The position numbers were made by a program, and so were the translations under genes. This document shows, piece after piece, positions 45,748-54,966 of a stretch of 64,000 nucleotides of DNA. The stretch covers positions 1-64,000 of the forward strand of contig NZ_ATWH01000018.1 in the NCBI RefSeq assembly GCF_000421145.1, in the 5' to 3' direction. The DNA comes from Glaciibacter superstes DSM 21135. Its GTDB lineage: Bacteria; Actinomycetota; Actinomycetes; Actinomycetales; Microbacteriaceae. The notes below the pieces were generated by a model. The model was not told the DNA's origin. It ran no database searches and saw only the letters and a program-made list of their open reading frames with translations. The stretch's first letter is position 1; every line of letters starts with the position of its first letter.

Positions 45748-46581
45748 CTATCCGGCCAGGCCGGCGACGTTGCGCTGCGCGCCGACACCCTCGATAGACG
45801 TCTGCAGCACGGAGCCGTTCTGCAGGTAGCGCTGGGGCTTGCGCGCGTGCCCGACGCCTCCTGGGGTACCGGTCGCGATCACGTCGCCCGGGTTGAGGGT
45901 GACCACCTGTGAGAAGTACGAGATGAGGGCGGCGGGGGAGAACACGAGTTCCCCCGTGGAAACCTCCTGCACAGTGTCACCGTCGACAACTGCCTTCATG
46001 GTGGGCCCAGGGGTCCACTCGTCGGTGGTGACCAGGTAGGGGCCGAACGGCGTGGTGTTCTCGAAGGTCTTACCCTGGAGCCACTGCAGCGTGCGGTACT
46101 GGAAGTCCCGCATGGTCACGTCGTTGAGCACCGCGTAGCCGGCGATGGCCTCCTCGGCCTCAGCCTCGGTGGCGTTCCGGACCGGCTTGCCGATGACGAC
46201 GGCGAGCTCGGCCTCCCAGTCGACGGCGTTCGACAGCGGCGACAACTCGATCTCGTCGAAGGCGCCGATCAGCGCCTCCGGGTACTTGGCGAAGAAGGTC
46301 GGGTACTCGGGAAGTTCGCGCCCCATCTCGAGGATGTGCTTGCGGTAGTTGAGTCCGGCGCAGATGATCTTGCTCGGCTGCGGCACCACCGGGGCCCACG
46401 CAGCGTCCTCGATCGAGTCCAGAGCGTGCACCTTGCCGTCGGCGGCCTCAGCGACGGCGCGCCACTCCGGGTTGCCGAGCAGGGCGCCGACATCCGCCAC
46501 CTCATCGATCTCGATGGCGCTGTCGTCGGTGATGACGACCGCGCTATTGCCGGTCTCGGTGCGAAGGGTGGCGAGCTTCAT
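45748..46581 (-). CDS. Fumarylpyruvate hydrolase (FAH family)
   Basis: A 277-residue hydrolase of the fumarylacetoacetase fold. The C-terminal domain holds the family motifs ICAGLNYRKHILEMG, the metal-binding VDWEAELAVVIGKPV and a late IATGTPGGVGHARKP. It cleaves fumarylpyruvate to fumarate and pyruvate. It overlaps the dioxygenase gene (ATGA) and is 7 bp from the isomerase gene. Confidence 0.9.
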   Translation of the reverse strand: MKLATLRTETGNSAVVITDDSAIEIDEVADVGALLGNPEWRAVAEAADGKVHALDSIEDAAWAPVVPQPSKIICAGLNYRKHILEMGRELPEYPTFFAKYPEALIGAFDEIELSPLSNAVDWEAELAVVIGKPVRNATEAEAEEAIAGYAVLNDVTMRDFQYRTLQWLQGKTFENTTPFGPYLVTTDEWTPGPTMKAVVDGDTVQEVSTGELVFSPAALISYFSQVVTLNPGDVIATGTPGGVGHARKPQRYLQNGSVLQTSIEGVGAQRNVAGLAG

Positions 46582-47657
46582 GCGTTTTCTCCTGGGATGT
46601 AGGTGCGGGCGAAATTGAGACGGTCAATGATGGGTCCGTCGTTGAAACGGAACAGGTCGAATTGGCTAGTGGAGTGCAGCGACCACGGCACCCACGACGG
46701 CACCACGAACAGGTCACCGGTCACGAGCTTGTGCTCGGTGCCGCCCAGGACGACACTGCCGTCCCCCTCGAACACCTGCCACACGGAGGAGCCCACCTCG
46801 TGACGCGTGGGAGTTTCCACTCCGGCACGCAGCCGGTGGAACTCGGCGCGGATAGTCGGCATGACGTCGCCGCCGGTGGTCGGGTTCACGTAGCGGATGG
46901 CGGCGTGGCCCTGCTCGACGGTGGCCGGGTGGCCTTCGTCCTCCAGGAGCAACTGCTCGCGGAGCGCGGCATCCGTGTTCTCCCAGCGGTACGCGGCCAG
47001 CGGTGAACTGGCGGTGTCCTCCAGACCCGAGAGCGGCCGCAATCCGGGGTGCCCCCAGAGTCGCTCGGCGCGCGACACAGCTGGGGACGCCTCATCCGTC
47101 ACCCGCTCGGAACCGTACTCGAAGAAGCCGACGTCGGTGTAATTGGAGAACGGGATGTCGAGACCGTCGATCCACGCCATCGGCTGGTCGGTGTCGTTGT
47201 GGTGGCCGTGGAAGTTCCAGCTGGCGGTCAACAGCAGGTCGCCGCGGCGCATGGCGACCGGGTCGCCGTTCACGACCGTCCACACGCCCTCGCCCTCGAC
47301 AACGAAGCGGAACGCGTTCTGGCTGTGGCGGTGCTCTGGCGCGGTCTCGCGCGGGCCGAGGTACTGGATGGCCGCCCACAGGGTGGGGGTCGCGTAGGCA
47401 GTGCCGGGCAGGCCAGGGTTCGCTAAACCGATGGCCCGGCGCTCGCCGCCGCGGCCGACCGGCACCAGGTCGCCACTGCGCCTGGCCAGTTCGTAAAGAG
47501 TCTGCCACTTCCATACGTGGGCGACGGCGGCAGGCTCCGGCGCCATCGGCATGAGCCCTTCGCGTTGCGTCCATAGGGGGGAGAGCTGGTTAGCGTCGAA
47601 GTCGCGATAGAGCTGCTCCAACTCGGGGCTGTCGGCGTGACCATCCATTTGTTCCAT
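46578..47657 (-). CDS. Gentisate 1,2-dioxygenase
   Basis: A 359-residue bicupin, the normal length. The first cupin has the iron ligands in APEHRHSQNAFRFVVEG and WNFHGHHND; the second has PTRHEVGSSVWQVFEGDG. Tryptophan-rich N-terminal residues (HVWKWQTLYELARR) are typical. The ATG at 47657 was chosen over an upstream in-frame start because of GAGAGGACGAG upstream. It opens gentisate to maleylpyruvate using Fe(II) and O2, and is the first gene of the gentisate operon. Confidence 0.92.
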   Translation of the reverse strand: MEQMDGHADSPELEQLYRDFDANQLSPLWTQREGLMPMAPEPAAVAHVWKWQTLYELARRSGDLVPVGRGGERRAIGLANPGLPGTAYATPTLWAAIQYLGPRETAPEHRHSQNAFRFVVEGEGVWTVVNGDPVAMRRGDLLLTASWNFHGHHNDTDQPMAWIDGLDIPFSNYTDVGFFEYGSERVTDEASPAVSRAERLWGHPGLRPLSGLEDTASSPLAAYRWENTDAALREQLLLEDEGHPATVEQGHAAIRYVNPTTGGDVMPTIRAEFHRLRAGVETPTRHEVGSSVWQVFEGDGSVVLGGTEHKLVTGDLFVVPSWVPWSLHSTSQFDLFRFNDGPIIDRLNFARTYIPGENA

Positions 47658-47769
47658 GGGTCTCGTCCTCTCGTGCTGCAGTGCACCGGAATTGCTCAGT
47701 GTACCAACTATATCCGCTACCCACCGCAAGAGCGAGAGCACGGGCGGTCTAGGGGCTTAGCCTCAATAC

Positions 47770-47840
47770 CGTTCAGTTAAGGGTTTGGCCGGTATTGTGG
47801 GGGTATGCCTCGTTCTGGATGGAAGAAGCCTGAGTCGGAC
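47770..47840 (+). pseudogene. IS4-type transposase 5' end, truncated after about 12 codons
   Basis: From ATG 47805 the reading MPRSGWKKPESD resembles the N-terminus of actinobacterial IS4-type transposases. The preceding 35 bp (TTAAGGGTTTGGCCGG and onward) look like the element's left end. The frame breaks into an unrelated MFS fragment at about 47841, so only the tip of the element remains. Confidence 0.5.
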
Positions 47841-48408
47841 CTACGGCGTTGTGAACGGGTACCTCCTCTATCTCCTGACCGACTATGTCGGCGTCGGGCC
47901 CGTTGATGCCGCCGGGTTGGTGGGTCGAGCAACCGTCGTCGGCGGAATGGGTGTCGTCGTCGCCGTTGTGGCGGGCGGATGGCTCAGCGATCGGTTAGGC
48001 CGTTGCAAACCGTTCATCCTCATGGCCTGCGCGTTGGTCGCGGCAGCGAATGTGTTTCCGTTGCTATGGCCGACGACCGAGGGGATACTCGCCTTGGCAG
48101 TCTGCCTGGGCGTGGCCTTGGGCCTGGCTATCGCATGCGACACCGCGCTGGCAAGTCAGGTGCTGCCCGATCCCGGAGAACATGCCGCCCGCGGGCTCGG
48201 CATCTTCAACTTCTCGACGAACGTCGGACAGGCGATCGCGCCACTCATCGCGGCGTGGGCGATCTCGGTCAGCGGCTACCCGGCGCTCTTCATCGTCAGC
48301 GCTGCGGTGATGTTGTTGGCCGCGGTGGCGATCCTCCCGGTGAAGGAAACCAGGCGGAAAGCACAGCTCGAACGTTTCGATCCGGTCGCCAGCCGATCAA
48401 CGACTTGA
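47841..48408 (+). pseudogene. MFS transporter, C-terminal half only
   Basis: About 190 residues containing five to six transmembrane helices and the second motif A (SDRLGRCKPFIL), ending with a normal cytoplasmic tail. The N-terminal half is missing, replaced by the IS4-type tip. A complete MFS protein would need about 220 more residues, so this is not functional. It may have been the aromatic-acid permease of the gentisate operon (inference). Confidence 0.75.
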
Positions 48409-48561
48409 CAGAAGGCTGCTGTCGGCATGTTCACCAGACGCTCCGCGCTTTCGGGATGGGCCGGATCGCCCAGGTGGTTAAGGTTTTCGGTCTCGTCGCC
48501 GCCCGCACCAGCCTCCGCGACCACGAAGCCGCCGGCTATGCACCGGCGGCCATCGCTGCGG

Positions 48562-48630
48562 CTGCCGACGATCACAAGCGTGCGACCTCGCGACATCCTC
48601 TGCGGTGGATTCCCCTGTCAGGACGTCTAA
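48562..48630 (+). pseudogene. Fragment of a cytosine-C5 DNA methyltransferase
   Basis: A 22-residue stretch reads PTITSVRPRDILCGGFPCQDV, which includes the catalytic GGFPCQ motif of C5 methyltransferases with the expected preceding sequence. It ends at a stop codon right after the motif, and nothing else of the gene is seen. A chance match is possible, but the flanking residues also fit the family. Confidence 0.5.
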
Positions 48631-48711
48631 CCCTTCCAGGGCTTGGCCGGGGTCCGTTCCAGAGTCACGGTGGCTGACGTCGCGTCTAGGTCAGATATGG
48701 GTGAGTTCAGA

Positions 48712-49683
48712 CTAGGGGACGAGTATGACCGTCTTGCCAGGCCGAGGCTTCGGCAAGGAGCCGCTCTCGTAGGCAGCCCTGCCAGCAGAAAGTGGAAACG
48801 TCTGAGCGATCGCGACTTCGATTTGGCTCGCGGCGATCAGCGCGGCCAGTTCCTCTAGCCTTTCGTGGCGTGTGCTGACGACGAAGAAGACCGCGCTTAT
48901 GCCGTACTTGTCAGCCAGCTCCTTGCTCGGGGGTTCCTGGAGAACGATGAGTTGTCCGCCCGGGCGGACCGAGGCATACATCCATTCCGGTACGTTGTCG
49001 CCGACAGCGTCGATTGCGACGTCGAACGCTTTTTGATCGCGTGCTTCGGAGTGAGGAGTGGTCACGTCCACATGGTCAGCACCGAGCCTTCTTGCGCGGG
49101 CCTCGGCCAACGCCGAGGTCACGGTCACTGTGACCTCCGCGCCTATCGCGTGTGCGAACTGTGTGAGGAACGCGCCGACCGCACCGGTTCCGCCCCTAAT
49201 CAGGAGGCGCTGACCAGCAGTCAAGTGCGTCTGATCGCGAAGTGCCTCCCAGGCGGTCAAAGCGGGCAGCGCTGCGGCGGCGGCGGTGACATCGGAAACT
49301 CCAGTCTCCTTCCGTGCGACGCACGCGGCTGGGACGACCACAAACTCAGCCGCTGCGCCATCGCGGTTGAATGGCGCGATCCCGAAGACCGAGTCGCCCA
49401 CAGCCAAGTCGATTACACCCGGGCCAATTTCGGAGACCACTCCTGCGAATTCGTGCGACGGGATAATAGGAGTTCGATCGATGCCGTCAACCTCCCATGT
49501 CTCTGGCCAGGTCAGTTCGGCGAACGTGATAGCTGCTGCCCGCACAGCGACGCAGATCTCGTCCGGGCCGGGAACCGGCCGCGGTGCCTCTTCGTACACA
49601 AGTTGCTCGGGCCCACCGCGCTTATGCGCGCGGAGTGCCATCATCAGAGGTGGGCTGTTCGTGGCGGTCAGTTCAGCGTCCAT
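48712..49683 (-). CDS. Quinone oxidoreductase-like medium-chain dehydrogenase
   Basis: A 323-residue NADP-dependent oxidoreductase of the zinc-free MDR branch. HEFAGVVSEIGPGV and the nucleotide site LIRGGTGAVGAFLTQFAHA are clear. The usual zinc-binding Cys is absent. An internal ATG 13 codons later may be the true start. It stands alone between remnants and the iron operon; substrate unknown (quinones, enones). Confidence 0.82.
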   Translation of the reverse strand: MDAELTATNSPPLMMALRAHKRGGPEQLVYEEAPRPVPGPDEICVAVRAAAITFAELTWPETWEVDGIDRTPIIPSHEFAGVVSEIGPGVIDLAVGDSVFGIAPFNRDGAAAEFVVVPAACVARKETGVSDVTAAAAALPALTAWEALRDQTHLTAGQRLLIRGGTGAVGAFLTQFAHAIGAEVTVTVTSALAEARARRLGADHVDVTTPHSEARDQKAFDVAIDAVGDNVPEWMYASVRPGGQLIVLQEPPSKELADKYGISAVFFVVSTRHERLEELAALIAASQIEVAIAQTFPLSAGRAAYESGSLPKPRPGKTVILVP

Positions 49684-49925
49684 CGTTGATCCTCAAATTT
49701 GCTTTGGTCGCAGGCACCGGGTAGAAGGTTCCGTCTGGCGCGCTATCCATCTAAGCATGGCGGTGCAATGCTTAGATGCAGCGGGTATCCGGTCAGGAAC
49801 CACCCGAATCCGGACAGCATGCCCTGCCTTTTAGTAGCCGCAATTTTGTGGAGCCGCAGTCCTCTTCACTCGATCATGTTTGCGATCGCCGCTCACATCG
49901 ACCAGCGAGAGTCGAGAGTCTTTGT
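49684..49925. other. Intergenic stretch, nothing recognised
   Basis: About 240 bp between the oxidoreductase start and the end of the iron-transport operon. Short frames lack recognisable content. No clear terminator hairpin was found. Confidence 0.4.
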
Positions 49926-50777
49926 CTATAAATTGGATGCTCCCGTTTGCCTTGAGTATGCGTTCGGAGCCGCTGCATTGGATGCTCGCGGCAAGGGCAG
50001 GCATAGCGGAGCTCCTGTGACGGGGTGTGGAATCACAACGGCCTCCACGTCGAACACCTCGCGCAGTGTTTCGGTTGTGAAGACTTCGGCAGGCCGCCCT
50101 CGTGAGTGCACACCACCGTCTGCGACGGCGATGACGTGATCGGAGTACTGGGCGGCATGGTTGAGGTCGTGTAGAACCATCACGATGGTGGTGCCCGTTG
50201 TCCGGTTGAGCTCGTGCAGCAGGTCGAGTACCTCGAGCTGGTGGGCGATGTCAAGGAATGTCGTTGGCTCGTCGAGCAGCATGATCGGTGTCTGTTGTGC
50301 GAGGCACATCGCGATCCATGCTCGCTGCCGCTGGCCTCCGGAGAGCTCGTCGAGCCGTTGCCCCGAGAGCTCCTCAAGATGAGCGGCTGCGAGGGCATTA
50401 TCCACGGCCGTCCGATCGGCATCCGTCGAGCGTTTGAGGAATCCCCGATGCGGATGCCGCCCGAATTCGCACAGCTGCCTCACCGTGAGCCCTTCGGGTG
50501 CGGTGGGGGATTGCGGAAGCAGCGACAATATAGTTGCGAGCTGTCTCCGTGGAACGTGCGCGATGTCGTCGCCGTCGAGAGACACCACCCCGCCAAGGGG
50601 GTCGAGCGCCCGTGCAATCGTGCGCAGGAGCGTCGACTTGCCGCTTCCGTTCGATCCGATGAGCGTCGTGATGCGGCCGGTGGGGATTGCGAGGTCGTCG
50701 AGGGTCAGTACGGGCCGGCTCGGTGAGTATCCGACGGCGAGCGACGCGGCGGTGAGGTGGTGGGTGGGTTCAGCCAC
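49926..50777 (-). CDS. Iron-siderophore ABC ATPase (FecE/FepC type)
   Basis: A 283-residue ATPase. Walker A is IGSNGSGKST, the signature is ELSGGQRQRAWIA and Walker B IMLLDEPTTFLD. GTG at 50777 gives an 8-bp overlap with the permease gene; upstream starts would extend into it. It is the last gene of the four-gene iron operon. Confidence 0.88.
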   Translation of the reverse strand: MAEPTHHLTAASLAVGYSPSRPVLTLDDLAIPTGRITTLIGSNGSGKSTLLRTIARALDPLGGVVSLDGDDIAHVPRRQLATILSLLPQSPTAPEGLTVRQLCEFGRHPHRGFLKRSTDADRTAVDNALAAAHLEELSGQRLDELSGGQRQRAWIAMCLAQQTPIMLLDEPTTFLDIAHQLEVLDLLHELNRTTGTTIVMVLHDLNHAAQYSDHVIAVADGGVHSRGRPAEVFTTETLREVFDVEAVVIPHPVTGAPLCLPLPRASNAAAPNAYSRQTGASNL

Positions 50778-51804
50778 GGATGCGAGCCTCCCTGATGAGC
50801 ACGAATAGAAGATACGGGCCACCGATCACGGCTGCCACGATGCCTGCGGGGATCTCGTTGGGCAGCGCGATGAGCCGACCGGCGAGGTCCGCCGCCGAGA
50901 GCAACGCGGCACCGAGCAGGGCGGATGCCGGCACGAGCCACGCCGGGCGCGAACCGAAGAGGGTGCGGGCCAAGTGCGGTGCGAGTAGCCCGAGGAATCC
51001 GATGCCCCCTACGGTAGCGACGGCTCCGCCGGCAAGTGCGACTGCGGTGATAACGAACAACATTCGAACGCGGGTTGGGGCGTGACCCAGGCTCGAGAGG
51101 CTGTCGTCGCCGAATGCGCTGAGATCGAGCAGGCGAGTGCAGCTGATTACGACGGGGAGACAGGCCGCGAGCCACAGGCTTAGCAGTGCGACGTCGGTCG
51201 AATTGGTACCGTAGGCGCTGCCTGCGAGCCAGACCATCGCTTGGTCGGACTTCTGCGGGAACACCGTCATCAGGTATTGCATGCCGGCGCCGGCCAGAGC
51301 TGCGATGGCTATACCGACGAGTGCGAGGGTGGAACCACGAGATCCGACGCGTCCCGCGAGCACCAGGATGGCGGCGGTTACGACGGATGCGCCTGCTGCG
51401 ATCCCGAGCGGGATGGCCCAGGACTGCGCGGCGGCAGGCACGAGTACTGTCGCGGACATCGCACCGAGGGCCGCGCCCTTCGTGATGCCGATGACGTCGG
51501 GGGAGGCGAGTGGATTGCGCACGGCGGCTTGCAAGAGAAGGCCCGAAACGGCGAGCGCTGCCCCGGCGAGCAGGGTTACCCCGACGCGCGGCAGGCGGTA
51601 TTCCTGCACGATGAACGCATTGGGCCCTCCTGCGAGGCCATCCAGCACTTGCGCAGGTGCCAGGGGCACCGCGCCGACACAGATACCGGCGACCGTGATC
51701 ACGATCACGAGCACTACCACGGCGATGAGTCCGGTCAACCGCCGGCCTCGCAATGACGTCCCGCGGGGTATCCGCGGACGGCCCGACTTCAGTATCATGC
51801 TCAT
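50770..51804 (-). CDS. Iron-siderophore ABC permease 2 (FecD/FepG type)
   Basis: A 344-residue permease with about nine to ten helices; RNPLASPDVIGITKGAALGA and FLGLLAPHLARTLFG are typical of the FecCD family. The start at 51804 overlaps the stop codon of the first permease gene (ATGA). The longer open frame upstream is a shadow. Confidence 0.88.
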   Translation of the reverse strand: MSMILKSGRPRIPRGTSLRGRRLTGLIAVVVLVIVITVAGICVGAVPLAPAQVLDGLAGGPNAFIVQEYRLPRVGVTLLAGAALAVSGLLLQAAVRNPLASPDVIGITKGAALGAMSATVLVPAAAQSWAIPLGIAAGASVVTAAILVLAGRVGSRGSTLALVGIAIAALAGAGMQYLMTVFPQKSDQAMVWLAGSAYGTNSTDVALLSLWLAACLPVVISCTRLLDLSAFGDDSLSSLGHAPTRVRMLFVITAVALAGGAVATVGGIGFLGLLAPHLARTLFGSRPAWLVPASALLGAALLSAADLAGRLIALPNEIPAGIVAAVIGGPYLLFVLIREARIRG

Positions 51805-52874
51805 CGCGACCGTTGCCTCAGCGCGAGCAGGAGGAACACTGGTGCGCCGATCAGCGCCGTCACAATGCCTGCCGGTGTCTCCTGCGGGAAGGCGATGAGC
51901 TTGGCGATGACGTCGGCGCTCGCGAAGAGCAGTGGCCCGCAGACGAGACCGAACATGAGTCGGTGGGTGAAGCTGCTCCCCACAATGCGGGTGGAGATGT
52001 GCGGGACGATGAGCCCGATGAACCCGATCGGTCCGGCGACGGCGACGGATGCCCCGGCCAGCGCAACCACGACGAGTGCGGCGAGCCCAGCGACCTGGTT
52101 CGTGTTCTGGCCGAGTGCTTTGCTCGTGGCCGTGTCGAGGGCGAGTAGGCCGAAGTGGCGCTGCCCGATCAGGGCGATGGTGCATCCGGCGAGGGTGAAA
52201 GGCAGGAGCAGGGTCACGTCGCTCCACTGCGCTCCGGTGACGGAGCCGGCCAGCCAGAACACGAGATCCTGTGTCGCGTTGTTCATGATGAGGACGGCCT
52301 GCACCAGGGCCGACAGCAGGATCTGCAGAGTCATGCCCGCGAGAGCGAGACTCACCGTCGACATGGACGAAGCCGCAGAGAGTGCCCACATCACCACGCC
52401 GACGAGCGCCGCGCCGGCGAAGGCGGCTACCACGCTGAAGCCGCCTAGCGAGGGGAAGAGCACGATCGTCGTCACGATCGCCGCAGCCGCGCCGGCATTG
52501 ACCCCGAAGGTCTGCGGGGAAGCGAGAGGGTTGCGGGTGAGCGTCTGGGCGAGCAGGCCGGCCGTCGCGAGACTCGCGCCGATCAACACGGTCAGCAGTA
52601 CCCGCGGCATCCGCACGTCGACGACGAGATTATGAGCGGATGCCGGTGTGCCGGTCACGAGGGTCCGCAGCGTGCCCAGCGGGTCGATGCCCGTGGCACC
52701 CACGCCGAGGCTGACCGCGACAACCAGCGCGAGTGCCGCGAGGGAGATGAGGCAGCTGATCATCAGGCGTCGGATGGATGGAGCAGGGGCTCCTGGGGAG
52801 TGGCGTCGCTTCCCACGGCGGGTGCCTCGGGGCGCGAGCCGCAACGAGGTGTCGCTGATGACGCTACTTGTCAC
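51801..52874 (-). CDS. Iron-siderophore ABC permease 1 (FecC/FepD type)
   Basis: A 357-residue FecCD permease. TRNPLASPQTFGVNAGAAAA and FIGLIVPHISTRIVG are the paired hallmarks. The first 35 residues form a basic cytoplasmic tail, so the start may be a later codon. It overlaps the binding-protein gene end by 11 bp. Confidence 0.88.
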   Translation of the reverse strand: MTSSVISDTSLRLAPRGTRRGKRRHSPGAPAPSIRRLMISCLISLAALALVVAVSLGVGATGIDPLGTLRTLVTGTPASAHNLVVDVRMPRVLLTVLIGASLATAGLLAQTLTRNPLASPQTFGVNAGAAAAIVTTIVLFPSLGGFSVVAAFAGAALVGVVMWALSAASSMSTVSLALAGMTLQILLSALVQAVLIMNNATQDLVFWLAGSVTGAQWSDVTLLLPFTLAGCTIALIGQRHFGLLALDTATSKALGQNTNQVAGLAALVVVALAGASVAVAGPIGFIGLIVPHISTRIVGSSFTHRLMFGLVCGPLLFASADVIAKLIAFPQETPAGIVTALIGAPVFLLLALRQRSR

Positions 52875-53844
52875 CGTTGAGCTTCTGCACGATGTCTTCC
52901 GCGATCACCTCTGCGGTGTGCAGTCCGCGGAACCGCGAGAACTGGTTGCGATCTACCTCATACACGTTTCCGCTCTGCACGGCAGACATGCCGGCCCAGG
53001 CGTTGGTGCTCGGCCACTGCTCGAAGACGGTGCCGGGTCCGTCCGTGGCAACGAAGAGGAAGTCCGGGTCCACATCGATGAGGCGTTCGAGGCCGGCGTC
53101 GCTTTCTACCGCTTCACCGTCCGACTCGATCGCAGGCGTGAGGCCGAGCGCCTCGAACACCGAGCCGGTGAACGCGCTGGACGTGTGGAGGGCCGCGGAG
53201 TCGGGGTTCGCGACGATGAGTAGGAAAGTGCCGTCGGTTCCGTTGGGGATCTCTGCGGCGATCTCCTCCATACGCGCCTCGTGGTTGGTGACGGCCTGCT
53301 CACCAGCAGCCTTGTCGCCGAGAGCGTCCGCGATCGTGACGACGGAATCCTTGATGTCGTCGTACGTGCCCTCCCAGCTGTTGAGCACGACCGTCGGCGC
53401 GATCGATGAGAGCTGCTCGTAGATCGCAGCATGCCGCGTGGTATCGGCGATGATCAGATCGGGCTGGAGATTGCTCACGAGCTCGAGGTTGGGCTCGAGG
53501 CGGGTGCCGACAGAGGTGTAGTCGATCGTCTCGCCGAGCAGCTGCTCGATGCGGTCCGGGTCATCGTCGTCCGCGATACCGACGGGCGTCACGCCGAGTT
53601 CGTCGAGCGCCTGCACGAAGGAGTACTCGAGGGCGACAACACGCTTCGGCATTCCAGCGACCTTGGTCTCGCCCAGGTCATGAGCGACCGTGCGAAAATC
53701 GGATACCCCTGCGACATCACCGCCCCGCTCCGCGGGAGGCACGGGTTGCGCTGAACAGGCCACGATCGCGAGTGCGATGGCAGTCGCCGACACGGTGGAC
53801 AGAAAGATGCGCGGGCCGCGACGGGCCACAAGCGGGTGAGTCAC
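52864..53844 (-). CDS. Iron-siderophore binding lipoprotein (FecB type)
   Basis: A 326-residue type 3 binding protein. The lipoprotein signal peptide ends AIVAC. The MPKRVVALEYSFVQALDELGV and NLQPDLIIADTTRHAAIYEQL segments are characteristic of ferric-siderophore/dicitrate binding. It is the first gene of the operon, just downstream of an iron box, so expression should rise in iron shortage. Confidence 0.9.
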   Translation of the reverse strand: MTHPLVARRGPRIFLSTVSATAIALAIVACSAQPVPPAERGGDVAGVSDFRTVAHDLGETKVAGMPKRVVALEYSFVQALDELGVTPVGIADDDDPDRIEQLLGETIDYTSVGTRLEPNLELVSNLQPDLIIADTTRHAAIYEQLSSIAPTVVLNSWEGTYDDIKDSVVTIADALGDKAAGEQAVTNHEARMEEIAAEIPNGTDGTFLLIVANPDSAALHTSSAFTGSVFEALGLTPAIESDGEAVESDAGLERLIDVDPDFLFVATDGPGTVFEQWPSTNAWAGMSAVQSGNVYEVDRNQFSRFRGLHTAEVIAEDIVQKLNGDK

Positions 53845-53891
53845 AATGGGAAAATTTCCTAGATGAGCGCACAGCGCCCGTTGCGAGGTAA

Positions 53892-53910
53892 GGAGGTAAG
53901 GCTTACCTAA
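53892..53910. promoter_or_regulatory. DtxR/IdeR-type iron box
   Basis: GGAGGTAAGGCTTACCTAA matches the 19-bp DtxR/IdeR consensus TTAGGTTAGSCTAACCTAA at 15 positions and is nearly palindromic. It lies 48 bp upstream of the FecB-type start, in a position suited to repression by an iron-bound regulator. Confidence 0.8.
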
Positions 53911-54126
53911 CTTAGAATATGGGACCGGCTAGCGCGCCGTCAAATTGGCTGCCGAACTGACGATGTTCGGTACCGATGCACTCCCGCCCACGCTGACTGC
54001 TGACAGCGCCGAAGCTCTCCTGGATCCAGATCGCCGCTCTACTGCGTGAGTGACTGCACCAGTTCCAGCACCCGCGTCATGCGTCGGCTTCTGTCCGGTG
54101 GAGGTACTCAGCTCACGGCTCGAAGC

Positions 54127-54792
54127 TTATCTCTCGCTCCGTGCGTTCTGGACGACGCGGATGTCACGAGCGAGCCGGTGTCGTCGGCTCCGGATGCGGT
54201 GACCGCGACACGCGCAGACGACGAGCTCCGTGTTGTCGGCGATCTCCAGCCGGGCCAGACGGTCACCGTGACCTACCAGGTCACGGTGACCGTCTGGCTG
54301 CACGGTGACAACGATCTTGCCAACGTGTTGATTCCGGATGTTCCGCAGCTGTGCGAGGACGGTGAACTGTGTCCAGGTCCGGGCACTGAGCACCCGGTCG
54401 GTGACCTGGATGACTGGAAGTCGGTGGATCCGGCATCTGGAACCACGGTGCAGCCCGGCATAGTCATGACCTACACGCTGCACTTCAAGAACACGGGTAA
54501 GGCTTTGGTTGATGTCGCTCGCGACGACGACCTGAGTGCTGTGTTGGATGATGTGGACCTGACTGTGGATCCGGCATCATCGGATGCCGCACTGAGCGTG
54601 TCGCCGGTGACGGACGGCCGGTTCTCGGTGACGGGTTCGCTGGATGCCGGTCAGGCAGTGACGGTCACCTACACGGTGACGGTGAAGGCCGACGGGGAGC
54701 GTGGTGACGACCAGCTGGGCAACTTCATCCTCAACCCGGGCCAGGTGCCGCCGCCAGATGGTGAGTCTCGGTGCGCGCCTCAAGTCCCTTGA
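54127..54792 (+). pseudogene. Surface adhesin fragment with two DUF11-like repeats
   Basis: Two beta-rich repeats of about 95-100 residues are aligned: SSAPDAVTATRADDELRVVGDLQPGQTVTVTYQVTV and SDAALSVSPVTDGRFSVTGSLDAGQAVTVTYTVTV are equivalent blocks. A spacer with VQPGIVMTYTLHFKNTGKALVDV separates them. There is no signal peptide, no anchor, and the frame ends abruptly at ESRCAPQVP. Such repeats occur many times in large actinobacterial wall proteins; this is a leftover of one. Confidence 0.65.
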
Positions 54793-54937
54793 CTCGCTCG
54801 CAAGCAAGGGGATTCACGACGACGTCACCGCAGCTGAAGCGGAGACATGTGTGGTGTGGACGTATCTGCTCGCTGCAGACCTGATTCGACTGGCGGACGG
54901 GACGTCAGCGCTGCTTGTCAGCGACGCTACAGCGTAG
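54760..54937 (+). pseudogene. C-terminal fragment of an unrecognised protein
   Basis: The reading LKSLDSLASKGIHDDVTAAE then TCVVWTYLLAADLIRLADG looks like the end of a helical protein. It is in a different frame from the adhesin fragment and has no start of its own. I have seen similar C-termini in phage- or defence-related proteins, but cannot name the family. It borders the defence-like gene group. Confidence 0.35.
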
Positions 54938-54966
54938 GAGCAGGCGGGCCATCGCAGACAGGCGCG

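Noticed and set aside
47883..48143. 86-residue minus-strand frame
   Set aside because: It is the antisense of the MFS fragment and has low-complexity Pro/Thr content.
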